In this document: piece after piece, positions 15,001 to 21,919 of the stretch
How the letters are laid out: every line of letters begins with the position of its first letter
How positions within the stretch are numbered: the stretch's first letter is position 1
Source of the DNA: an uncultured Burkholderiales bacterium
GTDB lineage: Bacteria > Pseudomonadota > Gammaproteobacteria > Burkholderiales > Burkholderiaceae_C
Direction of reading: 5' to 3'
DNA length: 23,329 nucleotides
NCBI GenBank assembly: GCA_903952885.1
Contig: CAJBHE010000008.1
Location: 1 to 23,329, forward strand
Made by a program: the position numbers and the translations under genes
The notes under the pieces: generated by a model
The model's database searches: none
Told to the model about the DNA's origin: nothing
The model's input: only the letters and a program-made list of their open reading frames with translations

Positions 15001-15501
15001 ATGTTGTTGAATAGAAATTTAATCACCGCTTGGCGTGCAACGGTGTTGTTAGCGTTAACGGTGTGCTTATTGGCCATGTCTGGCGGGGCCAGTGCACGTT
15101 CACCCATCGACATGGCGCACATCTTGGGTGCGGATTTCAACCGTCGCACGGGGTTGCCTACGGGTGGGCACACCCTGCTCAATGGCGATGTGCGCATCAT
15201 TCCTGGCAGCGAGTCTGCGCCAGACGCCACGGGTGTGTACCGCGCCCAAGTGCAAATGGCTGACCCATCCAAGCCTGCCCTGTGGCTGACCAAAACAGAT
15301 CGCAATGGCAAGCCCATGCAAAACACCATGTTTCCTAAAGCATGGAATGCCGAGCGCGTGGCGTCTGAGTTGGACGCTGCATGGAACAGCCCCAACAAAA
15401 CCATCCGTGGCGATAAGTGGAGTGCACTCACACCCAGTGGTGTCCGCGTAGAGGGCTACACCGCCCCTCGCGTCACGGCTTATCCCGTTTATTCCAAATG
15501 A
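15001..15501 (+). CDS. Secreted EndoU-type RNase domain protein
   Basis: 166 residues. An N-terminal signal peptide (hydrophobic about 13-29, cleavage likely after ASA at 30-32) is followed by a single compact domain. I recognise the bacterial EndoU pattern: AHILGADFNRRTGLPTGGH with His40 and His57 (17 apart, as expected for the two catalytic His), Lys98 or Lys104 as the candidate catalytic Lys, NTMFPKAWNAERVASEL at 108-124 matching the TxFPxxW segment, and the C-terminal SGVRVEGYT with TAYPVY. EndoU domains cut RNA at uridylates and in bacteria are frequent toxin tips of polymorphic and contact-dependent toxins. Here the domain stands alone with its own signal. The mature part has about 17 Lys/Arg against 12 Asp/Glu. 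A start-coupled acidic protein follows. The family call rests on motif memory, without a search. Confidence 0.72.
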   Translation: MLLNRNLITAWRATVLLALTVCLLAMSGGASARSPIDMAHILGADFNRRTGLPTGGHTLLNGDVRIIPGSESAPDATGVYRAQVQMADPSKPALWLTKTDRNGKPMQNTMFPKAWNAERVASELDAAWNSPNKTIRGDKWSALTPSGVRVEGYTAPRVTAYPVYSK

Positions 15502-15508
15502 TCAGAAA

Positions 15509-15937
15509 ATGACCATGCAACACATTCATTTCTTTCACCACCAAGAATTGCCAGTGCCAGGCTCTACCGCCAAGCCTGTGACTTATCCCGTGTGCGAATG
15601 GCGTGCGCCTAAAGGGCATGTAAGCGATGCTGCTCAGCATCCCATCAACCGTTTTGTGTGCAGTTGGCTGACCAGTGACATGGCGGACGTGGCGCGTTGC
15701 GACGAAGCTTTGAGCGCCTTGGCGCAACTGCAAAGCCATAGCTTGGCTGAGTGGTTTGCCGATGGCGATATGTTTTGCGTGGACTTCAAACCCAATGGCG
15801 TGCAGTTCAACCAAAGCAATGTAGGGCCAGAGGACACGGACTGGTGGAATTTGCCAGAAGGGCGCTTTGCCTTGGCTGAGGTGATTGCGGCATTGCAAGC
15901 GTGGCGTGATTTCTTGGCACAAGCTGCGAAGCATTGA
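15509..15937 (+). CDS. Small acidic protein, candidate immunity partner of the EndoU-like protein
   Basis: 142 residues, no signal peptide and no membrane helix, so cytoplasmic. I do not recognise the family with certainty. It has about 17 Asp/Glu against 9 Lys/Arg, many aromatic residues, a segment INRFVCSWLTSDMADV at about 46-61, a strand-like FADGDMFCVDFKPNGVQF at 83-100 and a C-terminal helix ALQAWRDFLAQ. Small acidic proteins with such a mix of strands and a final Trp-rich helix are common among toxin immunity proteins, but this is inference. The ATG lies 7 nt after the EndoU stop; a second ATG is at 15515. The gene is convergent with the antiporter gene at 15980. Confidence 0.7.
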   Translation: MTMQHIHFFHHQELPVPGSTAKPVTYPVCEWRAPKGHVSDAAQHPINRFVCSWLTSDMADVARCDEALSALAQLQSHSLAEWFADGDMFCVDFKPNGVQFNQSNVGPEDTDWWNLPEGRFALAEVIAALQAWRDFLAQAAKH

Positions 15938-15979
15938 GATTTCAGAACTCAGATCAATTGAGCTGCTGATTTAACGCAT

Positions 15980-17740
15980 TTAAATGTCGACCAAACCATC
16001 TTTGTGTTGAGGAACATCGCGCATCAGCGCATAGCGCGTCATACGCTGGCCTTGCACCAAGCGAATCACACGTTTCAAGGGAATGCCGATGTGCGCCAAG
16101 GTTTGGCTGGCCAGCATGAGGCTGCCTTCAATCACTTCAGGTACCACCTCGGCAGCGCCTGCGGCGCGCAGATCTTCCAGGTGTTCGTCGTCGTGGGTGC
16201 GCACGATCACGGGCACGCTAGGCGCGTGTTCTTTGACCCACGCCAACACCTTCAGCGCAGAGGGCAAGTCGGAATAGGTCACCACCACGGCAGCTGCGCG
16301 CACCAAGCCTGCCGACATGAGGCTAGAGAATTGGGTGGCGTCGCCCAACTCCACATGGTGGCCGTATTCGCGGCCCATCTGCACCTTTTCTGCAACCGAC
16401 TCCAGCGCCACATAGGGAATTTTTTCGAGCGTCAGCAAGTCGGCTAAGTTGTGGCCGCTGCGCCCGTAGCCGCAGACGATCACGTGGTGTTCAATTTTCA
16501 AGCTACGTTGAGCCATGCCAGTCAGAGCCAGCGACTGCAGCAGCCAATCGTCGTTGATGAAGCGGTTGACGATGCGGTCAGCGTTCATCACCAAAAACGG
16601 TGTGGCAATCATTGATAACACCATGGACGCCAAGATAGGGCTCAGCCAGGCAGCGGGGATGAGTGAGTTTTGAACTCCCAGCGACAACAACACAAAACCA
16701 AATTCACCTGCTTGCGCGAGGTAGAGTGCCGTGCGCAGACTCACACCCGCAGGTGCGCCCGTGATACGGGCCAGCACGAACACCAAAACTGCTTTGAAAA
16801 ACAAGGGAAATAGCGACAGTAACAGCACCCAAGCCCAGCTGTCGACCAACACTTCCCAATCCAGTTTCATGCCGATGGTGATAAAGAATAAGCCTAGCAA
16901 TACATCGTGGAAAGGCCGAATGTCAGCCTCCACCTTGTATTTGAAATCGGTTTCGGCAATCAGCATACCGGCTAAAAATGCGCCCATGGCCAGCGACAAG
17001 CCCGCCAGCTCGGTGAGCCAAGCCAAGCCTAGCGTCATGAACAAGAGGTTGAGCATGAACAACTCATCGCTCTTGCGTTTGGACACGATCTGCAGCCATG
17101 CCCGCATGACCCGCTGGCCGCCCCACAGCAGCAAGCCCACCAGCGCGGCGGCTTTGAGCATGGCGATGGACAGCACTTTCCAAATGTTGTGTTCGCCCAT
17201 GTCAGCCAGCGCAGGGATGAGCACCAGCAGCGGCACCACGGCCAAATCTTGAAACAGCAAAACGCCCATCACACGTTGGCCGTGAGGCGATTCCATCTCG
17301 ACGCGCTCAGACATGAGCTTGACCACAATGGCGGTGCTCGACATAGCCAGCGCACTGCCCAGTGCGATCGAGGCCTGCCAGCTCAAACGCCAGATGTAGC
17401 CCAACTCTTTGAGTGCAAAGCCCACCGCAAGGTTGAATAAAAATGCACCGATCAGCGTCAGCAACACTTGGCCCAGCCCCAAGCCAAATACCAGCTTGCG
17501 CATGCGCATGAGCTTGGGTAAGTTGAAGTCCAGCCCGATGACGAACATCAAAAACACCACGCCAAATTCGGCCAAGTGCTCTACAGCCAGCGATTCTTTG
17601 GCCAGCGCCAACGCGTTGGGGCCTATGACCACGCCGGCAAACAAATAGCCCAACATGGCTGGCAAATGCAGCAGTCGACACGCCACCACGCAGAGTACGG
17701 CAGCGCACAAATAAAGCAGGGTGAGCTCAAGTGAGGACAT
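15980..17740 (-). CDS. Kef-type monovalent cation/proton antiporter (CPA2) with TrkA-N domain
   Basis: 586 residues. The N-terminal Na+/H+ exchanger domain, about 1-390, has some 12 hydrophobic helices, with motifs LGYLFAGVVIGPNAL, FGVVFLMFVIGLDF, GSALAMSSTAIVVKLMSE, LLFQDLAVVPLLVLIPAL and ALYLAQAGEFGFVLLSLG. A cytoplasmic TrkA-N (RCK_N) domain begins at about 415 with VIVCGYGRSGHNLADLL, the nucleotide-binding GxGxxG, and continues with ELGDAT and VVTYSD. The protein ends soon after this domain, so a TrkA-C domain is absent. E. coli KefB and KefC are glutathione-gated potassium efflux systems; whether this protein is glutathione-gated or transports K+ or Na+ cannot be told. There is no KefF/KefG-type ancillary gene beside it. 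It is divergent from the SDR gene (88-bp gap). Confidence 0.9.
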   Translation of the reverse strand: MSSLELTLLYLCAAVLCVVACRLLHLPAMLGYLFAGVVIGPNALALAKESLAVEHLAEFGVVFLMFVIGLDFNLPKLMRMRKLVFGLGLGQVLLTLIGAFLFNLAVGFALKELGYIWRLSWQASIALGSALAMSSTAIVVKLMSERVEMESPHGQRVMGVLLFQDLAVVPLLVLIPALADMGEHNIWKVLSIAMLKAAALVGLLLWGGQRVMRAWLQIVSKRKSDELFMLNLLFMTLGLAWLTELAGLSLAMGAFLAGMLIAETDFKYKVEADIRPFHDVLLGLFFITIGMKLDWEVLVDSWAWVLLLSLFPLFFKAVLVFVLARITGAPAGVSLRTALYLAQAGEFGFVLLSLGVQNSLIPAAWLSPILASMVLSMIATPFLVMNADRIVNRFINDDWLLQSLALTGMAQRSLKIEHHVIVCGYGRSGHNLADLLTLEKIPYVALESVAEKVQMGREYGHHVELGDATQFSSLMSAGLVRAAAVVVTYSDLPSALKVLAWVKEHAPSVPVIVRTHDDEHLEDLRAAGAAEVVPEVIEGSLMLASQTLAHIGIPLKRVIRLVQGQRMTRYALMRDVPQHKDGLVDI

Positions 17741-17828
17741 AGCGCCAATGGTACTGAGCGTTTGTGACGTACCCTATTCTTGTCCTCACATAAACTCAGG
17801 TTTTGTGGTTCAAGCGAGGCGTCATTCC

Positions 17829-18623
17829 ATGGATTTAGGACTTAAAGGTAAATGGGCATTGGTGGGCGGTGCAAGCAAAGGTTTGGGCTTTGGCTGTGCG
17901 CAGTCACTCGCACGCGAAGGTGCAAATTTGGTCATTGTGGCGCGTGGCGCTGAAGCGCTAGAGGCAGCAGCCACAGAGCTGCGCCAATTCGGTGTCACCG
18001 TTCTTGCGGTGGCGGTTGATATCACCACAGACCAGGGGCGTGACGCCATTTGGTCGGTCCCCAGCGGTCCTGGTAAAAACTTTGACATCGTTGTGACCAA
18101 CGCAGGTGGCCCACCGCCGGGTGACTTTCGTCACTGGGCGCGTGAGGATTGGATCAAGGCGGTGGACGCCAACATGCTCACGCCCATTGAGCTCATCAAA
18201 GCCACGGTGGACGGCATGGCAGCGCGCGGCTTTGGCCGCATTGTCAACATCACCTCCAGCGCTGTGAAAGCACCCATCGACATTTTGGGTTTGTCCAACG
18301 GTGCGCGTTCCGGCTTGACAGGTTTTATCGCAGGCGTGGCACGCACGCAAAAGTTAGCAGGCAACAATGTGACGATCAACAACTTGTTACCAGGCAAATT
18401 TGACACCGACCGTTTGGCCAACACGCACAAAGTGGCTGCTGAGAAAATCGGCAAAAGCTTGGCTGATATTCGCAGCGAGCAACAGGCGCAAATTCCAGCG
18501 GGGCGCTTTGGTACTGCGCAAGAGTTTGGCGATATCTGCACGTTCTTGTGCTCGGTACAGGCGGGCTACTTGACGGGCCAAAACATCTTGCCCGATGGCG
18601 GCCTGTATCCAGGCACTTACTAA
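17829..18623 (+). CDS. SDR-family protein with non-canonical active site
   Basis: 264 residues with the short-chain dehydrogenase/reductase fold. The cofactor loop is VGGASKGLG at residues 12-20, followed by the conserved NAGG at 91-94, VNITSS at 139-144 with Ser143, and a C-terminal NILPDGGLYPG. The canonical Tyr-x3-Lys should lie 13 residues after Ser143; exactly there stands Ser156-Asn-Gly-Ala-Arg160. This LSNGAR variant belongs to a 3-oxoacyl-ACP-reductase-like SDR subgroup seen in many proteobacteria. Whether it still catalyses oxidoreduction is unknown. I chose the ATG at 17829 since the family begins MDLGLKGK; an in-frame start at 17721 would overlap the Kef gene. A GAGG lies 9 nt upstream. 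It ends one base before the convergent EamA gene stop. Confidence 0.88.
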   Translation: MDLGLKGKWALVGGASKGLGFGCAQSLAREGANLVIVARGAEALEAAATELRQFGVTVLAVAVDITTDQGRDAIWSVPSGPGKNFDIVVTNAGGPPPGDFRHWAREDWIKAVDANMLTPIELIKATVDGMAARGFGRIVNITSSAVKAPIDILGLSNGARSGLTGFIAGVARTQKLAGNNVTINNLLPGKFDTDRLANTHKVAAEKIGKSLADIRSEQQAQIPAGRFGTAQEFGDICTFLCSVQAGYLTGQNILPDGGLYPGTY

Positions 18624-18624
18624 G

Positions 18625-19545
18625 TTACTTGCGCGACGACACCACAATGCCGCCGATGATCATTACAAATGCGGCTAGGTGATACAGCTGGGGCAATTCG
18701 CCCAAGGCGAGCGCCGAGAGTGTGGCCGCGAACAAGGGTGTGAGGTTGGCAAAAAAGCTCGCAATGTTGGGCCCCACCCGTTGCACACCTAACCCCCAGC
18801 AACGGTAGGCCAAAACCGCGGGGCCCACGGCCACATAGACCAGCGCCGCAACCAAAGCCCAGCTCCAAATGATGTGTACATTTTCCAAACCTGTGTAGCC
18901 CGCCCACTCTGCCGCTGTGAATGCGCCTGACCAAGCCAATCCAAAGACGATTTGCGCCATTAAAAAGAAAGCCCAGTTTTCCCGCACTTGGGCTGGCTCT
19001 TGTGTTTGCGACAGCAGCCAGCTGTACCAAGCCCAACAGACGGTGGCGATGAGCACAAACACATCCCCCAATACCCAATGCAAATTGGCCAGCGAATGCC
19101 AGTCACCTCGGCACAGCACCAGCAGAACGCCCACGATAGACAACACGGCCCCAAATATTTGGCGCTTGCGAACCACTTGTTTGAAAAAGAATGCACCCAT
19201 GGCCAGCATGAAAACAGGAGCGCTCGAGGCGACCAAGGTGACATTGATCGGTGTTGAAGTTTGCAAAGCCAAATATTGCAAGCTGTTGTAGCAACCTACG
19301 CCTAACAAGCCCAGCAAACCATAGTGCTTCCAATGCGGCCACAAGGGACTCCTGCGTATCAGCACCTGGTGAGCAATGGGAAATAGCAACACAAAGGCTA
19401 ACACCCAGCGAAAGAAGTTGAGTGTGAGGGGCGGGATGAGGTCCGCAATCATTCGGCCAATCACGGCGTTGCCGGCCCACAAAAGCGGAGGGATCAATAA
19501 AAGCGCCGCATTGCGCGGCGTGAGAGCGTGTGGAACAACAGACAT
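18625..19545 (-). CDS. EamA-family (DMT superfamily) transporter
   Basis: 306 residues with about ten membrane helices in two EamA repeats (about 15-140 and 155-300). Repeat features include LLWAGNAVIGRMIADLIPPL near the N terminus, NFFRWVLAFVLLFPIA, LQYLALQTSTPINVTLVASS, FFFKQVVRKRQIFGAVLSIVG and, in the second repeat, NIASFFANLTPLFAATLSALALGE followed by IIGGIVVSSRK. Family members export amino acids or other metabolites across the inner membrane; the substrate is not evident. It is convergent with the SDR gene (1-nt gap) and divergent from qorA. No Shine-Dalgarno stands out. Confidence 0.9.
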   Translation of the reverse strand: MSVVPHALTPRNAALLLIPPLLWAGNAVIGRMIADLIPPLTLNFFRWVLAFVLLFPIAHQVLIRRSPLWPHWKHYGLLGLLGVGCYNSLQYLALQTSTPINVTLVASSAPVFMLAMGAFFFKQVVRKRQIFGAVLSIVGVLLVLCRGDWHSLANLHWVLGDVFVLIATVCWAWYSWLLSQTQEPAQVRENWAFFLMAQIVFGLAWSGAFTAAEWAGYTGLENVHIIWSWALVAALVYVAVGPAVLAYRCWGLGVQRVGPNIASFFANLTPLFAATLSALALGELPQLYHLAAFVMIIGGIVVSSRK

Positions 19546-19654
19546 AAGGAATGCACTTTACCCGAGGGGATTGATAACCTGAGCGACACGCAAGCCACTT
19601 GATTCGTGGCAGGATTCGATTTCTGAAAATTTGTTTATTTCTGGAGTATCACCC

Positions 19655-20638
19655 ATGACAAAAGCAGTCATCATCGAACAACACGGCGGCCCTGAAGAAC
19701 TCAAACTCATTGACGTGACCGTCGGTCAACCCGGACCTGGCGAAATTCGCATTCGCCACAAAGCCATCGGCTTGAACTTCATTGATGTGTATCAGCGCAG
19801 CGGCGTCTACGCAATGCCCATGCCTTTGCATTTGGGCATGGAAGCCTCCGGCATCATCGAAGCCGTTGGCGAAGGCGTGACCCACCTTAAAGTCGGCGAT
19901 CGCGCCGCCTATGCCAGCCAGCCACCCGGCAGCTACTGCGAAGAACGCGTGATGCCCGCCAAATGCGTGTGCAAATTGCCAGACGCGATTTCGTTTGAAA
20001 CCGGCGCAGCCATGATGCTTAAAGGTTTGACAGCGCAATACTTGTTGAAGCGCACCTTGCCCCAAGGCGGCTTGCACAAGGGTGACTTCATCTTGTTCCA
20101 CGCAGCCGCTGGCGGTGTGGGTCTGATTGCTTGCCAATGGGCTAAGGCTTTGGGCTACCAACTGATTGGCACAGCTGGCAGCGATGCCAAGTGCGAATTG
20201 GCCAAGGCCAATGGTGCAGCCCACGTTATCAACTACAACACCGAAGACTTCCTTGTGCGTGTGAAAGAAATCACAGGCGGCAAAGGCGTGAAAGTGGTTT
20301 ACGACTCGGTGGGCAAAGACACATGGGACAAGTCACTGGACTGCATCGCACCGTTTGGTTTGATGGCCAGCTTTGGTAACGCATCAGGTGCACCAGCGCC
20401 GATTGCCCCTGGCATCTTGGGCCCTAAAGGTTCGATCTACCTGACACGTCAAACTTTATTCAGCCACATCGTCACGCGCGAGAGCACGCAAGAGATGGCA
20501 GACGATTTGTTTGAAGCCGTGACCAGCGGCAAGGTGAAGATTCACATCGACCAAACTTACCCCTTGGCCGACATCGCCCAAGCGCACCGCGACTTGGAAG
20601 CCCGCAAAACCACGGGTTGCACCATCATCACTCTGTGA
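19655..20638 (+). CDS. qorA: NADPH:quinone oxidoreductase (zeta-crystallin-like, MDR family)
   Basis: 327 residues, the same length as E. coli QorA. Family segments in order are HGGPEELKLIDV at 10-21, IRHKAIGLNFIDVYQRSGVY (QorA-typical), LGMEASGIIEAVGEGV, VGDRAAY, then FHAAAGGVGLIACQWAKALG with the AAAGGVG nucleotide-binding loop at 150-156, NYNTEDF and KVVYDSVGKDTWDKSLDC. There are no structural or catalytic zinc-ligand sets, as expected for quinone reductases of this class. It reduces quinones with NADPH. The ATG at 19655 has GGAG about 9 nt upstream; an in-frame ATG at 19631 is less favoured. It is convergent with the dioxygenase gene. Confidence 0.93.
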   Translation: MTKAVIIEQHGGPEELKLIDVTVGQPGPGEIRIRHKAIGLNFIDVYQRSGVYAMPMPLHLGMEASGIIEAVGEGVTHLKVGDRAAYASQPPGSYCEERVMPAKCVCKLPDAISFETGAAMMLKGLTAQYLLKRTLPQGGLHKGDFILFHAAAGGVGLIACQWAKALGYQLIGTAGSDAKCELAKANGAAHVINYNTEDFLVRVKEITGGKGVKVVYDSVGKDTWDKSLDCIAPFGLMASFGNASGAPAPIAPGILGPKGSIYLTRQTLFSHIVTRESTQEMADDLFEAVTSGKVKIHIDQTYPLADIAQAHRDLEARKTTGCTIITL

Positions 20639-20650
20639 TGACAGCGCAGC

Positions 20651-20683
20651 AGTTTCAGGCGCTGGGCTCGGCGTCCTGAAACT
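20651..20683. terminator. Hairpin at the convergent qorA / dioxygenase junction
   Basis: AGTTTCAGG pairs with CCTGAAACT (9 bp), and inside it CGC pairs with GCG. The hairpin starts 13 nt after the qorA stop and spans the stop codon of the minus-strand dioxygenase gene. No T-run follows on either strand, so it may block read-through by Rho-dependent means or protect 3' ends. Confidence 0.45.
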
Positions 20684-21404
20684 TGTCTGCGCGGCAGGTA
20701 AGCACCAGCGTATCGCGGTGGCCGCCCACAGCCAATGGCTGAATAGGCGTGCTTTCGTGAATCACGCGGGTGTCGTCTAACAACATCAACGACCAAGGCT
20801 CGCTCAGCGTGAAGCGTTCGCCTTGTGGGCCGTTGGCTTCAAATACGCGAGTTTCGCCGCCTTTGACGTCGGTGCGGTTGACCATGAACACCGCCACAAA
20901 ATCCACGCCATCGCGATGTGCGCCTTCGGGCGTGGGGCGACCAATGCCGTCGGTGGTATCAATACGGAACTGATGCGCTTCGATGCACCACTTGGTGTGG
21001 GGTGTGCCGCGCACTTGGGCTGCTGTATGCGCAAACGCCGTGAGCAGTTGGGTCCATGCAGGGGTGTTTACTGTGCCCTCTTGCATGGGTTCAAACCAAC
21101 GCTCCATGCCGCCGTGCAGCGCGTTGTAGTCAACCGACTGCCAATGTGCGCGGTGGGGGACTTGGCTGAGTGTGTTGTGCTCAAACACAAAGCTGCTGTG
21201 CAAGCGGCGGCGATAGCGCCCCCCGTCTTTGAGGTAGTTGTCAGGCGGCATGTGGTCCCAGTTGGGGGACAGGGCTTGCAGTGCGTCAACGGTGCAACCC
21301 GCCCACTCGGCCACGTTGGCAGCGTTCAAGACGGCATAGCCTTTTTGTTGAACAGTGGCAGTTAGATCTGAAGCAGAAACGGTTTGTGGTGAAAGTATTT
21401 GCAT
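20655..21404 (-). CDS. 2-oxoglutarate/Fe(II) dioxygenase family protein (BsmA / isoleucine-hydroxylase-like)
   Basis: 249 residues from the ATG at 21404. The iron facial triad is visible as His163-x-Asp165 in PEGAHRDGVDFVAVFMVNR and His216 in DDTRVIHESTPI. Arg230 in GGHRDTLVL is the expected 2-oxoglutarate anchor. YRRRLHSSF at 64-72 and GGETRVFEANG are also typical of the 2OG-Fe_Oxy_2 family. Characterised members include an L-isoleucine 4-hydroxylase and related amino-acid hydroxylases from Bacillus; the family is otherwise poorly known. The start is 2 nt after the lspA stop, so it is co-transcribed with ileS and lspA. A longer start at 21452 would overlap lspA. The triad is complete, so it is likely active; the substrate is unknown. 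Confidence 0.85.
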   Translation of the reverse strand: MQILSPQTVSASDLTATVQQKGYAVLNAANVAEWAGCTVDALQALSPNWDHMPPDNYLKDGGRYRRRLHSSFVFEHNTLSQVPHRAHWQSVDYNALHGGMERWFEPMQEGTVNTPAWTQLLTAFAHTAAQVRGTPHTKWCIEAHQFRIDTTDGIGRPTPEGAHRDGVDFVAVFMVNRTDVKGGETRVFEANGPQGERFTLSEPWSLMLLDDTRVIHESTPIQPLAVGGHRDTLVLTCRADKFQDAEPSA

Positions 21405-21406
21405 AG

Positions 21407-21907
21407 TCAGTGTCCGCGGCGAACGCGCAGCACTTCGTCCAAGATGAGGCAAGCTGCACCCAACGTGATGCCACTGTCGGCAACGTTGAACGCAGGAAAG
21501 TGAACGCCTGCGTAATAAAAATCAAGATAGTCAACCACATAGCCATAGAGCACGCGGTCAATCACGTTGCCAATGGCTCCGCCCAAGATGCAGGCGATGG
21601 CAAAGCCAAATAGTTTCTGGCCAGGGTGTTTTTTGAGCATCCACACCATGGCAAAGGTAGCCATCACGCCAAGACCGGTGAAGAACCAACGCTGCCACCC
21701 CCCCGCCGTGGCAAGGAACGAAAACGCAGCACCTTCGTTGTGCACGCGCACGATGTTGAAAAAGCTGTTGACCGCAAACCCTTCGCCCAACTGATACGAG
21801 CTGACAATGAGCACTTTGGTGAATTGGTCGGCCAAGAGCACCAAAGCGGCGAGGCCCAGCCACACCCAATACGAGGTGGTGTTGCGAATGAAAGTGTGGC
21901 GTGCCAT
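21407..21907 (-). CDS. lspA: Lipoprotein signal peptidase (signal peptidase II)
   Basis: 166 residues with four membrane helices. It cleaves the signal peptide of diacylated prolipoproteins in the inner membrane. Conserved regions are LADQFTKVLI at 25-34, VHNEGAAFSF at 55-64, GGAIGNVIDRVLYGYVVDYLDF at 109-130 (here cited by its parts GNVIDR and VVDYLDF) and FNVADSGI at 140-147. Asp126 and Asp144 are the probable catalytic aspartates. The gene follows ileS after 12 nt, the ileS-lspA order common in proteobacteria. Lipoproteins processed by LspA include the predicted lipoprotein GGT of this window and are sorted by the LolCD system also encoded here. Confidence 0.96.
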   Translation of the reverse strand: MARHTFIRNTTSYWVWLGLAALVLLADQFTKVLIVSSYQLGEGFAVNSFFNIVRVHNEGAAFSFLATAGGWQRWFFTGLGVMATFAMVWMLKKHPGQKLFGFAIACILGGAIGNVIDRVLYGYVVDYLDFYYAGVHFPAFNVADSGITLGAACLILDEVLRVRRGH

Positions 21908-21919
21908 GTTTAGCTTTCT

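Noticed and set aside
15938..15979. Possible terminator between the convergent candidate immunity gene and the Kef gene (TCAG..CTCA..TGAG..CTGA)
   Set aside because: Only two short 4-bp stems with unpaired bases and no clear T-run; too weak to call.
13142..17740. Functional link between ggt (glutathione breakdown) and the Kef antiporter (glutathione-gated in E. coli)
   Set aside because: They are in different, convergent transcription units, and the sequence does not show that this antiporter binds glutathione.
18601..18614. Small hairpin GCCTG-TATC-CAGGC near the SDR stop
   Set aside because: Five base pairs inside coding sequence without a T-run; not distinguishable from chance.
20823..21365. 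Plus-strand open frame (180 codons) opposite the dioxygenase gene
   Set aside because: Antisense of a gene with a complete iron-binding triad; no motif of its own.
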